Of a stretch of 36,306 bases of DNA, positions 9,083-18,983 are shown piece by piece. Each line of letters opens with the position of its first letter. Position 1 is the stretch's first letter. The translations under genes and the position numbers were made by a program. The DNA comes from Bacteroidales bacterium (GTDB lineage: Bacteria; Bacteroidota; Bacteroidia; Bacteroidales; UBA12077): NCBI GenBank assembly GCA_028282785.1, contig JANQHE010000007.1, positions 1-36,306 of the forward strand, in the 5' to 3' direction. The notes beneath the pieces were generated by a model, which worked only from the letters and a program-made list of their open reading frames with translations, had not been told where the DNA came from and did not search any database.

Positions 9083-12000
9083 TTAAGGCAAACAGCTTAA
9101 TTCAGCATTCAATATATATGATTTTATAATACTTATCAACTTTTTATCATCTATTGGTTTAGGGATAAAATCATCACACCCTGATTTAGAAGCCTTGACT
9201 TTATCCTCTAGTGTTGTAAGAACCGATTGTGCAATTATCGGAACATTTTTATTCAGTTTCCTGATTTCTTTTGCCACCTCAAAACCGCTGATATCAGGCA
9301 ACTTTAAATCCATCAAAATTAAGTCAACGTTTTTGTGATCATTGTAAAGTTCTAATGCCAATTTCCCATTCTCAGCATGTATAATGTGATAAATCCCTAT
9401 TTCTTCGAGTAAGCCTTTAAGATACTCAAGGTTTAATAACTCATCTTCGACAATTAAAACCTTTGCTTTTTTCATAGCATTCTTTTGGTCTTTTTTAGTT
9501 AATTGAGTTGATATATTTCCTTTGGGAGCCTGTTTGTAAGGTAATGTAAAATAAAATTCGGATCCTTTCCCTTTTTCCGATTCTACCCAAATTTTTCCTC
9601 CCATTATCTCGACAAAAGCTTTTGAAATAGAAAGCCCCAGGCCTGTTCCACTATATTGATATGTTAAATCAATTTCTCCCTTATTAAATCTATCAAATAC
9701 CTCATGAATTCTATCTTTACTAATTCCTATTCCTGTATCACTAACCGTAATCGTAAATAAATCTTTTTTAAAACTACATTCAATACCAACTAATCCTTTT
9801 CCTGTAAACTTAATTCCATTATTTATAAGATTTGTAATGATTTGCTGAAGTTTAGTCTGATCTGCAAATATTAAATCTTTATTTTGAGGAATTTGGATAT
9901 TTTTAACTAAATCAAGTTTTTTTGATTCTGCAATTGGTGAAAAAGAGTTGTAAATGGTTTCTAACATCTCAGTTAAAGAAAATTCTCTATTATATAAATC
10001 CACATCACCGGTTTCAATTCTTGAAATATCAAGAATATCTCCAATAATTGATAAAAGTTGCTGACTACTATTGTTTATTACACTTACATATTTTTCTCTT
10101 TTATTTTGATCAAGGTCTTCCTTTAACAATAATTTGGCAAAACCTACAATTCCATTCATTGGAGTTCGAATTTCATGACTCATATTTGCCAAGAAAGACG
10201 ATTTTAGCTGATCGCTTCTTTCAGCTCTTTCTTTTTCTTTAATAAGTTCCTCTTCAAATCTTTTTAAATCACTGATATCCGATATAAATCCCTCGAGGTA
10301 TTTTACTTTTCCATCTTCAGTTTCAATTCCTATACCTTTTTCCCAAACCCATTTTTCTTTACCTTCTTTCGTAGTAATTTTATATTCGAGTTGGAACTGC
10401 CTTTTTTCTTTAATAGCTATTTGTATGTCTTCCCGTGTTTTTGATTTTGAGTCTGAGTGAACAATATCATTATAAGAAATCAATTTATTGTTGATTAAAT
10501 GTTCTGGTTCATAACCTGTTAATTCTTTACATCCATCACTAACAAATAACATTGTATAATTCTTATCATTATTACAACGATATGCTATTCCGGGCAAGTT
10601 ACTCATAAGAACTGATAACATTCTTTGCGATTCTTTTAAAGCTTTATCTGTTTTTATTCTCACAGAAATATCGCGAATTGCTGCAATATGTACTTTCTTA
10701 TTTTTCCACTCAAAAAATCGCCCCGTTATTTCAACAGGAAATACCTCTCCTTTTTTATTTTTATGGTAACGAAGCGGAATAAATGCCACATTTTCCTTAA
10801 TTACAGGTGATTTTAGTGTAAAATCTTTTGTTTTATCAGGTTCTGCCGATAAATCGGTATTTTTCTTTTTTAATAATTCATCAAGCGGATACCCATAAAG
10901 TTTTTCGGCTGCTCTATTTGCTTTTAGAATATTTCCCGTTTTATTTTCAATTAAAAATATAGCATCAGATTCCGACTCAAAGAGTTCTCTGTATAGTTCT
11001 TTGCTTTCTCTTATAGTATCTAGAGTACTCTTTAGCTCGGTTTTGTCAACAACAATCCCAAAAGATTTTATCGGATGTCCTTTTTTATCGTACTCAGTTT
11101 TAAATTTTTGTTTTATATACTTTATCTTCCTTTGAGGCGTATAAATTCTGTATTCCAATATTAATTCCTTTTTTTCTTCAACTGAATTTATATAGTTTTT
11201 TTGTATATTGCTTCTATCATCCGGATGAATAAGATGTAGAAAAAACTCAAAGTTTAATTCCTGAACTTTCTCTTTTTCAATTTCAAATAATTTATAAACC
11301 TCATCCGACCAGAAAAATCTGTTATTGATCATATCAAATTCCCAATGACCAATTTTTGTTATACTTTCAGCCTCTGTTAAAATTTCAACTTTATGCTCTA
11401 ATTCTTTCTCAACTTGTTTCAGTTTTGTTATATCCTTAAATACACAATATGTTTTTTCGACCTCACCCTCTGTATTATAACCAATACTTCCATTAAATTC
11501 AACACCGATGTAAGTTCTATTTTTTCTTGTTAATCTGTAGTATACATTTTTTTGAGATCCGGTATGTAAAAACCTCTCATAGTTAATATTAAACTGGTTT
11601 TTATCATCATTGTGCAATAAATCCTTAAAAGAGGTTCCAATCACCTCTGATTTTTTATAACCAAGCGTATCGGACCAGGCCGGATTTACATCCACAATAA
11701 CACCTTCTTTGTTTAAAGATTGCATACACAGTGGTGAATAATCATAAAATGACTGAAATATTTCACTCTTTTTAATTAGTTCTTTTTCTAAAAGCTTATT
11801 TTCAGTAATATCCTTAATTATAATCAAGGTGTGTGGTTTACTCTCCCAATTTATTTTTTGAAAAGAAAACTCAAGGTTTCTTTCAGAATTGCCTTCGAAA
11901 ATTGTTACCTCGTTATATCCATGACTTAAAACCGGATATTCAAATTCCGAGTTCAGAAGAGATCCCATATCCTTATCTAATATTCCAACTGCCGAAAAAT

Positions 12001-12091
12001 TAGCATAATGAATAATTTTCTCCTGATTTATAATCACGATTCCATCTTGTAATTTGTCAAGTATTATATTTGAAAGATCTTTTATAGACAT
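9083..12091 (-). CDS. Hybrid histidine kinase with five PAS domains and C-terminal receiver
   Basis: This 1002-aa protein is soluble by inspection, with no signal peptide or hydrophobic segment. Five PAS domains occupy about 5-100, 105-225, 237-345, 350-470 and 480-600, several followed by PAC-like ends such as CVFKDIT and AAIRDIS. HisKA has H639 in MSHEIRTPMNG. HATPase has NLINNGIKF, SDTGIGIS and SGTGLGLSI. The C-terminal receiver has D928 in LMDLKLPD, Ser in the usual Thr switch position (IIAQSVL) and PKP. All catalytic motifs are present, so it should autophosphorylate and pass phosphate to its own receiver. The third PAS (IGHWEFD... WSDEVYKLF) closely resembles the second PAS of the kinase at 15932, suggesting shared domain ancestry. 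It starts 24 bp after the 1104-aa hybrid kinase gene ends. Confidence 0.92.
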   Translation of the reverse strand: MSIKDLSNIILDKLQDGIVIINQEKIIHYANFSAVGILDKDMGSLLNSEFEYPVLSHGYNEVTIFEGNSERNLEFSFQKINWESKPHTLIIIKDITENKLLEKELIKKSEIFQSFYDYSPLCMQSLNKEGVIVDVNPAWSDTLGYKKSEVIGTSFKDLLHNDDKNQFNINYERFLHTGSQKNVYYRLTRKNRTYIGVEFNGSIGYNTEGEVEKTYCVFKDITKLKQVEKELEHKVEILTEAESITKIGHWEFDMINNRFFWSDEVYKLFEIEKEKVQELNFEFFLHLIHPDDRSNIQKNYINSVEEKKELILEYRIYTPQRKIKYIKQKFKTEYDKKGHPIKSFGIVVDKTELKSTLDTIRESKELYRELFESESDAIFLIENKTGNILKANRAAEKLYGYPLDELLKKKNTDLSAEPDKTKDFTLKSPVIKENVAFIPLRYHKNKKGEVFPVEITGRFFEWKNKKVHIAAIRDISVRIKTDKALKESQRMLSVLMSNLPGIAYRCNNDKNYTMLFVSDGCKELTGYEPEHLINNKLISYNDIVHSDSKSKTREDIQIAIKEKRQFQLEYKITTKEGKEKWVWEKGIGIETEDGKVKYLEGFISDISDLKRFEEELIKEKERAERSDQLKSSFLANMSHEIRTPMNGIVGFAKLLLKEDLDQNKREKYVSVINNSSQQLLSIIGDILDISRIETGDVDLYNREFSLTEMLETIYNSFSPIAESKKLDLVKNIQIPQNKDLIFADQTKLQQIITNLINNGIKFTGKGLVGIECSFKKDLFTITVSDTGIGISKDRIHEVFDRFNKGEIDLTYQYSGTGLGLSISKAFVEIMGGKIWVESEKGKGSEFYFTLPYKQAPKGNISTQLTKKDQKNAMKKAKVLIVEDELLNLEYLKGLLEEIGIYHIIHAENGKLALELYNDHKNVDLILMDLKLPDISGFEVAKEIRKLNKNVPIIAQSVLTTLEDKVKASKSGCDDFIPKPIDDKKLISIIKSYILNAELSCLP

Positions 12092-12115
12092 TTATTAAGA
12101 TAAAGTAGATTCAGT

Positions 12116-15100
12116 TTAATCGTTTAAGGAAATATACTTTTCAATTAGATTTAACAAACTGTCATAATCAATTGGTTTCGCAATATAATCATCGCAACCT
12201 GCCTCTAATGCTTTTTCGCGGTCGCCCGGAATTGCCAGTGCTGTCTGTGCAATAATCGGTATATTTGAGTTCATTGATTTAATCTTACGAGTTGCCTCAA
12301 ATCCATTCATAATTGGCATTTTTAAATCCATCATTATTAAACCAATATCATCCTGATCATTCATCATTTCAACTGCTTCCTTTCCATTGTAGGCTCTTAC
12401 AATATTCTCAACGCCTAAACCATTAAAAACCCGTTTAATATATTGATAATTAATTTCTTCATCTTCCGCTACCAAAACTTTTGCATTACTAAAACTTATT
12501 ATTGGTTTCTGAATGTCTTCTATAGGTATAATCTTCTCTTTTTTAGTTTTTTGATAAGGTAATTCAAAATAAAAAGTAGAACCTTTATTTTTCTCTGACT
12601 CAACCCAAATCTCTCCACCCATTAATTGTATATATCCTTTCGCTATTGCCAAACCTAAACCTGTTCCACCATAGGTTCTGGACATATCAACTTCTGCTTG
12701 CCTGAACCTTTCAAATATTTTGTCTTTTAATTCAGGTTCTATACCAATTCCAGTATCTTTAACAAAGAATTTTATATGTTCGTTATTATCATTTATTCCA
12801 ATTTCTATTTTGCCTTCATGTGTAAATTTTATGGAATTATTTAATAAGTTTTTTAGGATTTGTATCACTTTTATTTTATCAGAATACAATTTTCTCTTTT
12901 TTAAAGTTTTACAATAAAAGCTCAGTTCAATTCCGTTTTGTTTACAAATTTCTTTATGCTCCAAGAAAATATTGTTCGTTATTTCTTCGGGATCAAAATC
13001 TTCGTTCATTACTTCTATCTGTTGAGTTTCCAATTTAGAAATCTCGAGTATATCTTCTATAATTTTTAGTAATTGTTGACAACTTTCATTTACAATATTT
13101 ACATAGCGTATCCTGTTTTCATGAGATAATTCCGGATCCCTTAGAAATTGGGAAAATCCAATAATACCATTCATAGGTGTACGCACTTCGTGCGACATAT
13201 TCAATAAGAATGACGATTTAAGCTGGTCACTTTCCTCTGCTTTTTCCTTGGCTTCTTTTAATTCTTTAATATTTCGAGAGTTAAATAATGCTAAAGAAGC
13301 TAACTCTCCAAAAGCACTAACAATTCTTGCATCCGCTTTCGTAAAATTAGTAAGTTTATTTGCAATTCCGATTACACCAACAGTTTGATTTTTAATAATT
13401 AACGGGGCAATTAATACATTTTTCAGAATAACATCATCTTTAGGCAAATACTTAACCCATTCGGAATTACTAAAATCATTATTATAAACAACTTCCTTTT
13501 TTAGATAAGCTAACTCCTTTAGTCCGTGAACTAACGTAGGCAAATCGGGATCAACATTACTATGATCTCCTCCATCATCTATAAAAAGTACATTATATTC
13601 GTTACTCGATTCTGACAACAAGGCAACATATCCTGCTTTAGCTCCTGTAAGTTTTTTACAAGAATCAAAAAGGATTTTAGCAATTTTTTCAAATGAACTA
13701 AGTTCCAGGATTTTTTTAGCGCCATCCAACAATTCAGATATCTCAGTATTTTTGATCTGCATTTCGATTAATAAATCTTTAATCTTTCTTTCTGATTCTT
13801 CGGCTTGATCCTTAGCAACTAATAGTTCTTTTTCCTTATCAATTCTATCTGATATATCTTCTTTTATAGCTACATAATGTGTTATTTTATTTTCATAATT
13901 AGTTATTGGCGATATTTTGGCCTCTTCATAATATATCTCGCCCGATTTCTTTTTATTAATAAAAATTCCTTTCCATGTTTCACCCTTACCAATAGTTTGC
14001 CATAAATCGAGGTATGTTTTTGCTGTTGTTTTTCCAGATTTTAGGATTTTTGGATTTTTCCCTAAAACTTCGTCTTTCGTATACCCGGTAACTTCCGTAA
14101 ACCTATTGTTAACATACTTTATATTTCCATCTACATTGGTTATAATTACTCCGGCAGGGCTTTGCTCTACAGATAAAGAAAGTTGATGTATTATTTCTTC
14201 ACTTTTACTTTTCTGAATTGCAAGTGTAATTTGTTTGGCAATAAACTTAACCAACTCTAAGTCTTCATTGTTAAAAGCCGAATCATTCTCAAAATCTTTA
14301 AGAATTAAAACTCCATGTTTTTCGTTATTACTATATATTGAGGCTCCTAACCATGATTTTGGAACTTTTCCGTTAAACTTTTTATTCTCTTCTTTTATAA
14401 GTTTATTTAACTCTTCTCCAGTGTAATACTTTGCATCTTGATTTTCCAGCAATAAATCACATATGCTCTCATTTAATGGGAATCTGTGAATTTGAATCTC
14501 TTCATTCTTAACACTAATGAAATCAAGTTGGTTTTCCTTTGTTATTGCAAGGCAGATATCTTTATCGTTGAAAATTTTATGTACTTCTTTATAAATAATT
14601 TTGAAAAAATCTTTTTCATTCTCAACCACATTTATTGAAGATGTAATTGTGTTAACAAAATTCTTTACAGTTTCATTTCTCCAGTTACTTGTTATATCTG
14701 TTGTAGAGATATATTTTACAATTTTACCTTCATTCGTTTTTTTAACAGTTGTTCTATTTCTTAAATAACAACGCCTGCCATCTTTTCTTTGAATCCACAA
14801 AGATTCATCACCATAGAAATTACCAGAATCGCTTAACTGATTAAAAAAACTTGTTAGATTAGTTTCAATATCAGTTTCTCCGGTATATATTAGCATAAGT
14901 TCTTCAAGCGAATAACCCGTTATTTCGGTCATTCTGTTATTTACGTATACAATTTTCTTATTCTCAATAATAGTTAATCCATCCTGTATATTCTCTGCTA
15001 TACTTTTAAACCTGTCCGTACTTTCCAATAATTGATTTGATAATTTTTTTCTATTGAATGAGTACCTAATCGTTTGGAACATTTTTTCCACATCATATTC

Positions 15101-15430
15101 ACCCTTAACAATATAATCCTGTGCTCCTAATTTTATTGAATTTAAAGCCACTTGTTCATCACCTAAACCACTTAATACAATAATTGGCAGATGACTAAAG
15201 TTCTCTGCTAATTTTATAAATGTTTCGATACCTTTGCTATCCGGTAATCCGAGATCAGTTATAACTAATTCAAAAACTTCACTTTTTAAGGTGCTAATTG
15301 CATCTTTCAAAGTTTTTTTTATTACAATATCAAATTTGTAATTTTTAACTTCGCTTATTATTTCTTTAAATAAAAAAGCATCACCTTCATCATCTTCAAG
15401 GAGTAAAATTCTATATATTTCTTTGTCCAT
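12116..15430 (-). CDS. Hybrid histidine kinase with receivers at both ends (REC-PAS-GAF-PAS-GAF-HK-REC)
   Basis: This 1104-aa protein has no membrane segment. An N-terminal receiver (about 5-125) carries D13/D14, D59 in VITDLGLPD and VKG. PAS 1 spans about 140-250, GAF 1 about 255-415, PAS 2 about 420-545 ([24 protein letters not shown]-like in shape but without the flavin-binding NCRFL motif) and GAF 2 about 570-720. HisKA has H747 in [12 protein letters not shown]. HATPase has [16 protein letters not shown] and GGTGLGLAI. The C-terminal receiver has D1035 in [11 protein letters not shown] and AKP. Both receivers look competent, so this protein can take input from another kinase (N-terminal receiver) and hand phosphate on (C-terminal receiver). 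It lies 65 bp downstream of the single-domain regulator gene. Confidence 0.92.
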   Translation of the reverse strand: MDKEIYRILLLEDDEGDAFLFKEIISEVKNYKFDIVIKKTLKDAISTLKSEVFELVITDLGLPDSKGIETFIKLAENFSHLPIIVLSGLGDEQVALNSIKLGAQDYIVKGEYDVEKMFQTIRYSFNRKKLSNQLLESTDRFKSIAENIQDGLTIIENKKIVYVNNRMTEITGYSLEELMLIYTGETDIETNLTSFFNQLSDSGNFYGDESLWIQRKDGRRCYLRNRTTVKKTNEGKIVKYISTTDITSNWRNETVKNFVNTITSSINVVENEKDFFKIIYKEVHKIFNDKDICLAITKENQLDFISVKNEEIQIHRFPLNESICDLLLENQDAKYYTGEELNKLIKEENKKFNGKVPKSWLGASIYSNNEKHGVLILKDFENDSAFNNEDLELVKFIAKQITLAIQKSKSEEIIHQLSLSVEQSPAGVIITNVDGNIKYVNNRFTEVTGYTKDEVLGKNPKILKSGKTTAKTYLDLWQTIGKGETWKGIFINKKKSGEIYYEEAKISPITNYENKITHYVAIKEDISDRIDKEKELLVAKDQAEESERKIKDLLIEMQIKNTEISELLDGAKKILELSSFEKIAKILFDSCKKLTGAKAGYVALLSESSNEYNVLFIDDGGDHSNVDPDLPTLVHGLKELAYLKKEVVYNNDFSNSEWVKYLPKDDVILKNVLIAPLIIKNQTVGVIGIANKLTNFTKADARIVSAFGELASLALFNSRNIKELKEAKEKAEESDQLKSSFLLNMSHEVRTPMNGIIGFSQFLRDPELSHENRIRYVNIVNESCQQLLKIIEDILEISKLETQQIEVMNEDFDPEEITNNIFLEHKEICKQNGIELSFYCKTLKKRKLYSDKIKVIQILKNLLNNSIKFTHEGKIEIGINDNNEHIKFFVKDTGIGIEPELKDKIFERFRQAEVDMSRTYGGTGLGLAIAKGYIQLMGGEIWVESEKNKGSTFYFELPYQKTKKEKIIPIEDIQKPIISFSNAKVLVAEDEEINYQYIKRVFNGLGVENIVRAYNGKEAVEMMNDQDDIGLIMMDLKMPIMNGFEATRKIKSMNSNIPIIAQTALAIPGDREKALEAGCDDYIAKPIDYDSLLNLIEKYISLND

Positions 15431-15495
15431 AACTAAATTAATTAGATTTAAATCATATATTTAGTTTGCTCCGGGTTGGGTTTAGTTAATAAATC

Positions 15496-15939
15496 TCAAG
15501 GTTTAGGTGGATATTTAACAACAGTCAACCAAAAATTATCTACTGCTTGCACAACTTTCTGAAACTGCTCTAAACCTACCGGTTTTGTAACATAACAGCT
15601 TGCCCCGAGTTTATAAGATTTTATAATATCCTCATCTGCTTTTGATGTTGTGAGTACAACAACCGGAATCATTTTGAAATCATCGTCCTTTTTTATTTCA
15701 TCCAAAAATTCTTTTCCATTCATTTTAGGCATATTTAAATCAAGCAATATCAGATCCGGTCTTATGGCTTCGGTGTATCCATTTTCTTTTCGCATATACG
15801 ATAATGCTTCCGCACCATTGTTTACTACATTAATATTTATTTTCACTTTTGACAATTCCATTACTTCTTTAGTGATCTCTACATCCTGAGGATCGTCTTC
15901 GATTAACAGGACCTGGATAAATTTTAAATCGTTAGTCAT
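15496..15939 (-). CDS. Single-domain response regulator, Rcp1-like
   Basis: This 147-aa protein is a stand-alone receiver of the type found next to phytochrome-like kinases (Rcp1 family). It has LLIEDDPQDVEIT with D15/D16, phosphoacceptor D67 in LLDLNMPKMNGKEFL, the VLTTSKADEDI switch region (T97) and K119 in TKPVGLEQF. No output domain is attached, so it works as a phosphate shuttle or by protein contact. Its start overlaps the stop of the histidine kinase gene upstream by 8 bp, as usual for a cognate pair. It is the only small freely diffusing receiver in the array and could link the first kinase to the larger hybrid proteins (inference). Confidence 0.93.
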   Translation of the reverse strand: MTNDLKFIQVLLIEDDPQDVEITKEVMELSKVKININVVNNGAEALSYMRKENGYTEAIRPDLILLDLNMPKMNGKEFLDEIKKDDDFKMIPVVVLTTSKADEDIIKSYKLGASCYVTKPVGLEQFQKVVQAVDNFWLTVVKYPPKP

Positions 15940-17638
15940 AATTTTTTAATTTTTTAGGTATTGTAAAATAGAATGTTGATCCCCCTTGCCTGCCAGCAGG
16001 CAGGTTTCTTAATTCTGATTCTATCCAAATTGTTCCCTTGTGTCGTTCAATAATTTTCTTGCAAATTGCAAGGCCAATTCCTGTTCCGGCATATTCCTCT
16101 TTTGTATGCAAGCGTTGGAACACCTCGAAAATCTTTTCTTTATACTTCATGTCCATACCTATTCCATTATCACTGATCGAAAATTCCCAGTTATTATTGT
16201 TTTCTTCAACACTAATTTTTATAACAGGAGGTATATCCGATTTGAACTTGATAGAATTACCAATTAAATTTTGAAATACCTGGATCATTTGGGATTCATC
16301 TACCTTTAATAACGGTAATTCATCAATTACTAACTGAGCTTGATATTCTTCAATACTTAGTTGTAAATTTTCAACTACCTTTTTAACTGTCTCGTTTAAA
16401 TCTGTAGGAACAAATTCCTTACCCCTTGTAGAAACCCTTGAAAGGCTTAACAGATCAAGCACAAGAGTTTGCATTCTATCGGCTCCGGTTGTGATATAAT
16501 TGATATATTGATTAGCCTTTTCATCAACTACACCGGAATATTTTTTTGCAAATAATTCGGTAAAATTTTTCACTTTCCTTAATGGTTCCTGTAAGTCGTG
16601 AGAAGCAACATATGCAAATTGTTCCAGCTCTTTATTAGAGCGCTCAAGTTCATTAACGGTATTTTCCAGTTTTATTTGTGCGGTTTTTCTTCCCGTAATA
16701 TCTTGTACCGTACCAATAGAACGTAAAGGTTTCCCATCATTATCAAACGATGTATTACATTTTTCCAGAACATATTTAATTTTTTCACCTTTTAACAATA
16801 ACTTATGCTCAATTTGATACGATGTTTTGTTTTTAAGAGAGTCCGAATAGGCTTTGTTTACCATTTCCCTGTCATCCGGATGAATTGATTCGAGAAAAGC
16901 TTCATAAGTAGCCTTGAATTGTTGTGGTTCCAAATCGAAAATCCTGTAAATTTCATCGGACCAATCTAATTTATTATTTACAATATCTAATTCCCAATGT
17001 CCAAGTTGTGCTATTTTCTGAGCTTCTTTTAGTATTCTTTCTTTTTTTCTGAGATCTTCGTTCAAATCAGCCAATTCTTCATTGTTAGCTCGCAATTCTT
17101 CTTCTACTGCTCCCAATTCTTCTATTTTTTCTTTTAGTTCTTCATTTTGAACTGTATACTCCTCATTTAAAGCTTCATATTCTTCATTTTTTTGTTTTAA
17201 TTTTAATTCAGTTTTTTTCCATTCAGTAATATCGGTTACAATTCCTTCTATGGCAACAGGCTTTCCATTATCATCTTTTATAAGAACATTACGCTGATTT
17301 AACCATCTTTCTTCACCAGATTTATGTATAATTTTATATTCATACCTTACCGGCATTTTATCGTTTAAAAGATTTCTCCATTCTTGCTGAAAATACTCTT
17401 TAAAATCAGGATGAATAGATTCTCGTATAAGTGTTGGCGAATTATAGAAAACTTCCGGTTCATATCCGAAAATCTGTTTGGAGGCAGGGCTAACATATTC
17501 ATAAATACCTTCGGGAAGTGACATCCGGTAAATCATATCTGTGGCATTTTCCAGCAAACGAATGTACCTTTTATGCTTTACTTCAAGGTCCTCGTTATTT
17601 TTAATCAACTCTTCACGAGATTTGCTTTTGTCGATCAT
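15932..17638 (-). CDS. Soluble PAS-PAS histidine kinase (phytochrome-type HisKA, no chromophore domain)
   Basis: This 568-aa protein has PAS 1 at about 22-140, a Glu/Leu-rich coiled coil at about 140-200 (EELRANNEELADLNEDL) and PAS 2 at about 205-325. HisKA has H347 in ASHDLQEPLRKV, the variant typical of bacteriophytochrome-like kinases. HATPase has QNLIGNSIKF, SDNGIGMD and AGTGIGLAI. No GAF/PHY phytochrome module or membrane segment is present. Near the C-terminus the expected ESE-x-GKGSTF reads ESELRNLPAGRQGGSTF. The inserted LPAGRQG is encoded by a GC-rich palindromic repeat at about 15981-16010. It lies in a surface turn and may be tolerated. This is the first gene of the minus-strand array and is coupled to the response regulator gene by an 8-bp overlap. 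Confidence 0.92.
   Translation of the reverse strand: MIDKSKSREELIKNNEDLEVKHKRYIRLLENATDMIYRMSLPEGIYEYVSPASKQIFGYEPEVFYNSPTLIRESIHPDFKEYFQQEWRNLLNDKMPVRYEYKIIHKSGEERWLNQRNVLIKDDNGKPVAIEGIVTDITEWKKTELKLKQKNEEYEALNEEYTVQNEELKEKIEELGAVEEELRANNEELADLNEDLRKKERILKEAQKIAQLGHWELDIVNNKLDWSDEIYRIFDLEPQQFKATYEAFLESIHPDDREMVNKAYSDSLKNKTSYQIEHKLLLKGEKIKYVLEKCNTSFDNDGKPLRSIGTVQDITGRKTAQIKLENTVNELERSNKELEQFAYVASHDLQEPLRKVKNFTELFAKKYSGVVDEKANQYINYITTGADRMQTLVLDLLSLSRVSTRGKEFVPTDLNETVKKVVENLQLSIEEYQAQLVIDELPLLKVDESQMIQVFQNLIGNSIKFKSDIPPVIKISVEENNNNWEFSISDNGIGMDMKYKEKIFEVFQRLHTKEEYAGTGIGLAICKKIIERHKGTIWIESELRNLPAGRQGGSTFYFTIPKKLKNYD
15981..16010 (-). repeat. GC-rich palindromic repeat inserted in frame (encodes LPAGRQG)
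   Basis: A short GC-rich island in an AT-rich gene. Seven-base arms TGCCTGC (15987-15993) and GCAGGCA (15996-16002) flank a CA centre. Read on the minus strand it encodes LPAGRQG within the HATPase C-terminal turn of the kinase. I recall the same PAGRQ peptide and its palindromic DNA scattered through Bacteroidota proteins as a small dispersed repeat. The palindrome is seen directly; membership of that repeat family is from memory. Confidence 0.7.
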
Positions 17639-18150
17639 AATCAGTTTTCATTTAAAAATTCAATAACTAGGTATTTTTACTTGGTATTAACAATTTGTAT
17701 TATATCAACTTCCTTTGTTTTAGTTTTTTATATTTTCAAATCTTATTTTTCAATAATGTTTAAGTTTATAGGCTAAAGTACCTTCTTATAAAGCTATCAT
17801 TTTACAAATGCCTATTATATAGTCTATTACAAAAAATATATCTATCTAAAACTGGTCTTTTCATTTTATTAAACTTTATTGTCAAATTAAGCTTTATAGC
17901 TTCCAATTAGGTACTTATAATCCTATACATAATTAAATCTAATCTTGAATAATTAATAGGGTATTAATACCTAATTATTGAATTGAATAATATATTCTAT
18001 TTATATAAGGAAGTATATATGGAAAAGTGAATAATTATCTTTATCTTACAGAAGTATAAACCATAGATCTTACATTATTAATCAGTAACTTGAATTCGTT
18101 TTTACATATTTTTTTCATATTTTTAGTGTACATAATCAAAACTTAAAGTA
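17639..18150. other. Divergent intergenic region, 512 bp, very AT-rich
   Basis: No open reading frame worth calling was found. The region must carry the start signals for the minus-strand kinase array (start 17638) and the plus-strand secreted-protein operon (start 18151). I looked for the Bacteroidota promoter pattern (TTTG, about 19-21 bp, TAnnTTTG) on both strands and found no convincing match. The only structured element is the inverted repeat listed at 17948-17979. Such a long spacer is unusual here, where most genes are less than 100 bp apart. Confidence 0.7.
17948..17979. promoter_or_regulatory. Inverted repeat in divergent intergenic region (candidate operator)
   Basis: A central 10-bp perfect palindrome, GTATTAATAC (17961-17970), extends to GGTATTAATACC and is flanked by AATAATTA (17948-17955) and its exact complement TAATTATT (17972-17979). 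The left side carries four extra bases (ATAG), so the full dyad is slightly asymmetric. It lies about 170 bp before the plus-strand operon and about 310 bp before the minus-strand array. A regulator-binding site is possible; chance in AT-rich DNA is also possible. Confidence 0.35.
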
Positions 18151-18981
18151 ATGAATTATAAGCTCCTAATTTCCATCCTCTGCTTTTTGTTCTTACACCA
18201 AGTCTCTATCTCACAAACAAGTGCCGAGGTCTATTTCCTATATCCTACACCAGGTGAACTGATTGCGGTAATAGATGAAGGTCAGTTATCTTTTGATAAC
18301 AAACTGATGAATCCAACTGAAAATCTTTCAAAGTATATAGATACTAAATCGAGAAATTTAAATCTTGGGATTTATATGGCAGACATGGCGTATGCCGCGT
18401 TTTTTTCGAGAAGGACCAAAGTTTTAAATTACTTAGAAGTTATTGGTCAGTTAAGTAATTATCTTTTAATATCATCTCAGATAAAAGAAAACCTGGTAAA
18501 TGATTTTACCGAGAACATTGATAATTTCGACTCAATTTATCACTTTACCAATGTATATTACTACGATATAATGAATGAACTGGAAGCCAATAATAATCAA
18601 AATGCGATGACGTTGATTATTGCAGGCGCCTATATTGAATGTATTTATATTGCTGTAAATCTTGCCGGTGATTATGAGGAAAATAGTGCTTTAATTCAAA
18701 AAGTGGCAGAGCAAAAATATGCTTTTAATAATTTAGTTAAATCATGTGATTTACATAAAAACAACCGAAATCTTGCAGCGATATTGGTTTATCTCAAAGA
18801 TATACAAGCTATTTATGACATGGTAAGGTTAACTGAAGGAACCAAACGGGAAATAATTCGAACTCCGGATGGAAAAATACGATTTAAAGGAGGGCCAACC
18901 CTTAAAATGGAGAAGGAAGAATTTTACAAGTTGAAAGAGACGATTTCAAGGATAAGAACTGAAATAGTAAATAATAGTTAA
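18151..18981 (+). CDS. Secreted protein of NLGIY-x-AD family (copy B)
   Basis: This 276-aa protein is a paralogue of the lipoprotein encoded at 1111-2007 on the other side of the kinase array. Shared landmarks are VYFLYPTPGEL near the mature start, YIDTKSRNLNLGIYMADMAYA, an IIAGAYIECIYIA segment and a helical C-terminal half ending in a RIRTEI-type helix. The signal sequence (MNYKLLISILCFLFLHQVSISQ) has no lipobox Cys at its cleavage point, so this copy is probably soluble in the periplasm or secreted, whereas copy A is probably lipid-anchored. It is the first gene of a three-gene plus-strand operon, with only 2 bp to the next start. Its function is unknown. The repeated pairing with a small C-x8-C protein argues that the two kinds of protein act together. 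Confidence 0.8.
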   Translation: MNYKLLISILCFLFLHQVSISQTSAEVYFLYPTPGELIAVIDEGQLSFDNKLMNPTENLSKYIDTKSRNLNLGIYMADMAYAAFFSRRTKVLNYLEVIGQLSNYLLISSQIKENLVNDFTENIDNFDSIYHFTNVYYYDIMNELEANNNQNAMTLIIAGAYIECIYIAVNLAGDYEENSALIQKVAEQKYAFNNLVKSCDLHKNNRNLAAILVYLKDIQAIYDMVRLTEGTKREIIRTPDGKIRFKGGPTLKMEKEEFYKLKETISRIRTEIVNNS

Positions 18982-18983
18982 AT

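Noticed and set aside
13840-14180. LOV-type photosensor in PAS 2 of the 1104-aa kinase
   Set aside because: The domain looks LOV-like in outline ([15 protein letters not shown]), but the flavin-binding Cys motif NCRFLQ is absent, so light sensing is not supported.
16038-16274. Two overlapping plus-strand open frames
   Set aside because: Both are antisense to the HATPase region of the 568-aa kinase, which has clear catalytic motifs.
15496-17638. Bacteriophytochrome two-component pair
   Set aside because: The kinase has phytochrome-type HisKA and an Rcp1-like partner but no GAF/PHY chromophore module, so it is not a phytochrome.
18040-18150. Possible promoter before the plus-strand operon (TTG near 18090 and TATTTTTAG near 18118)
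   Set aside because: The spacing is about 25 bp and the downstream box deviates from TAnnTTTG; not better than chance in AT-rich DNA.
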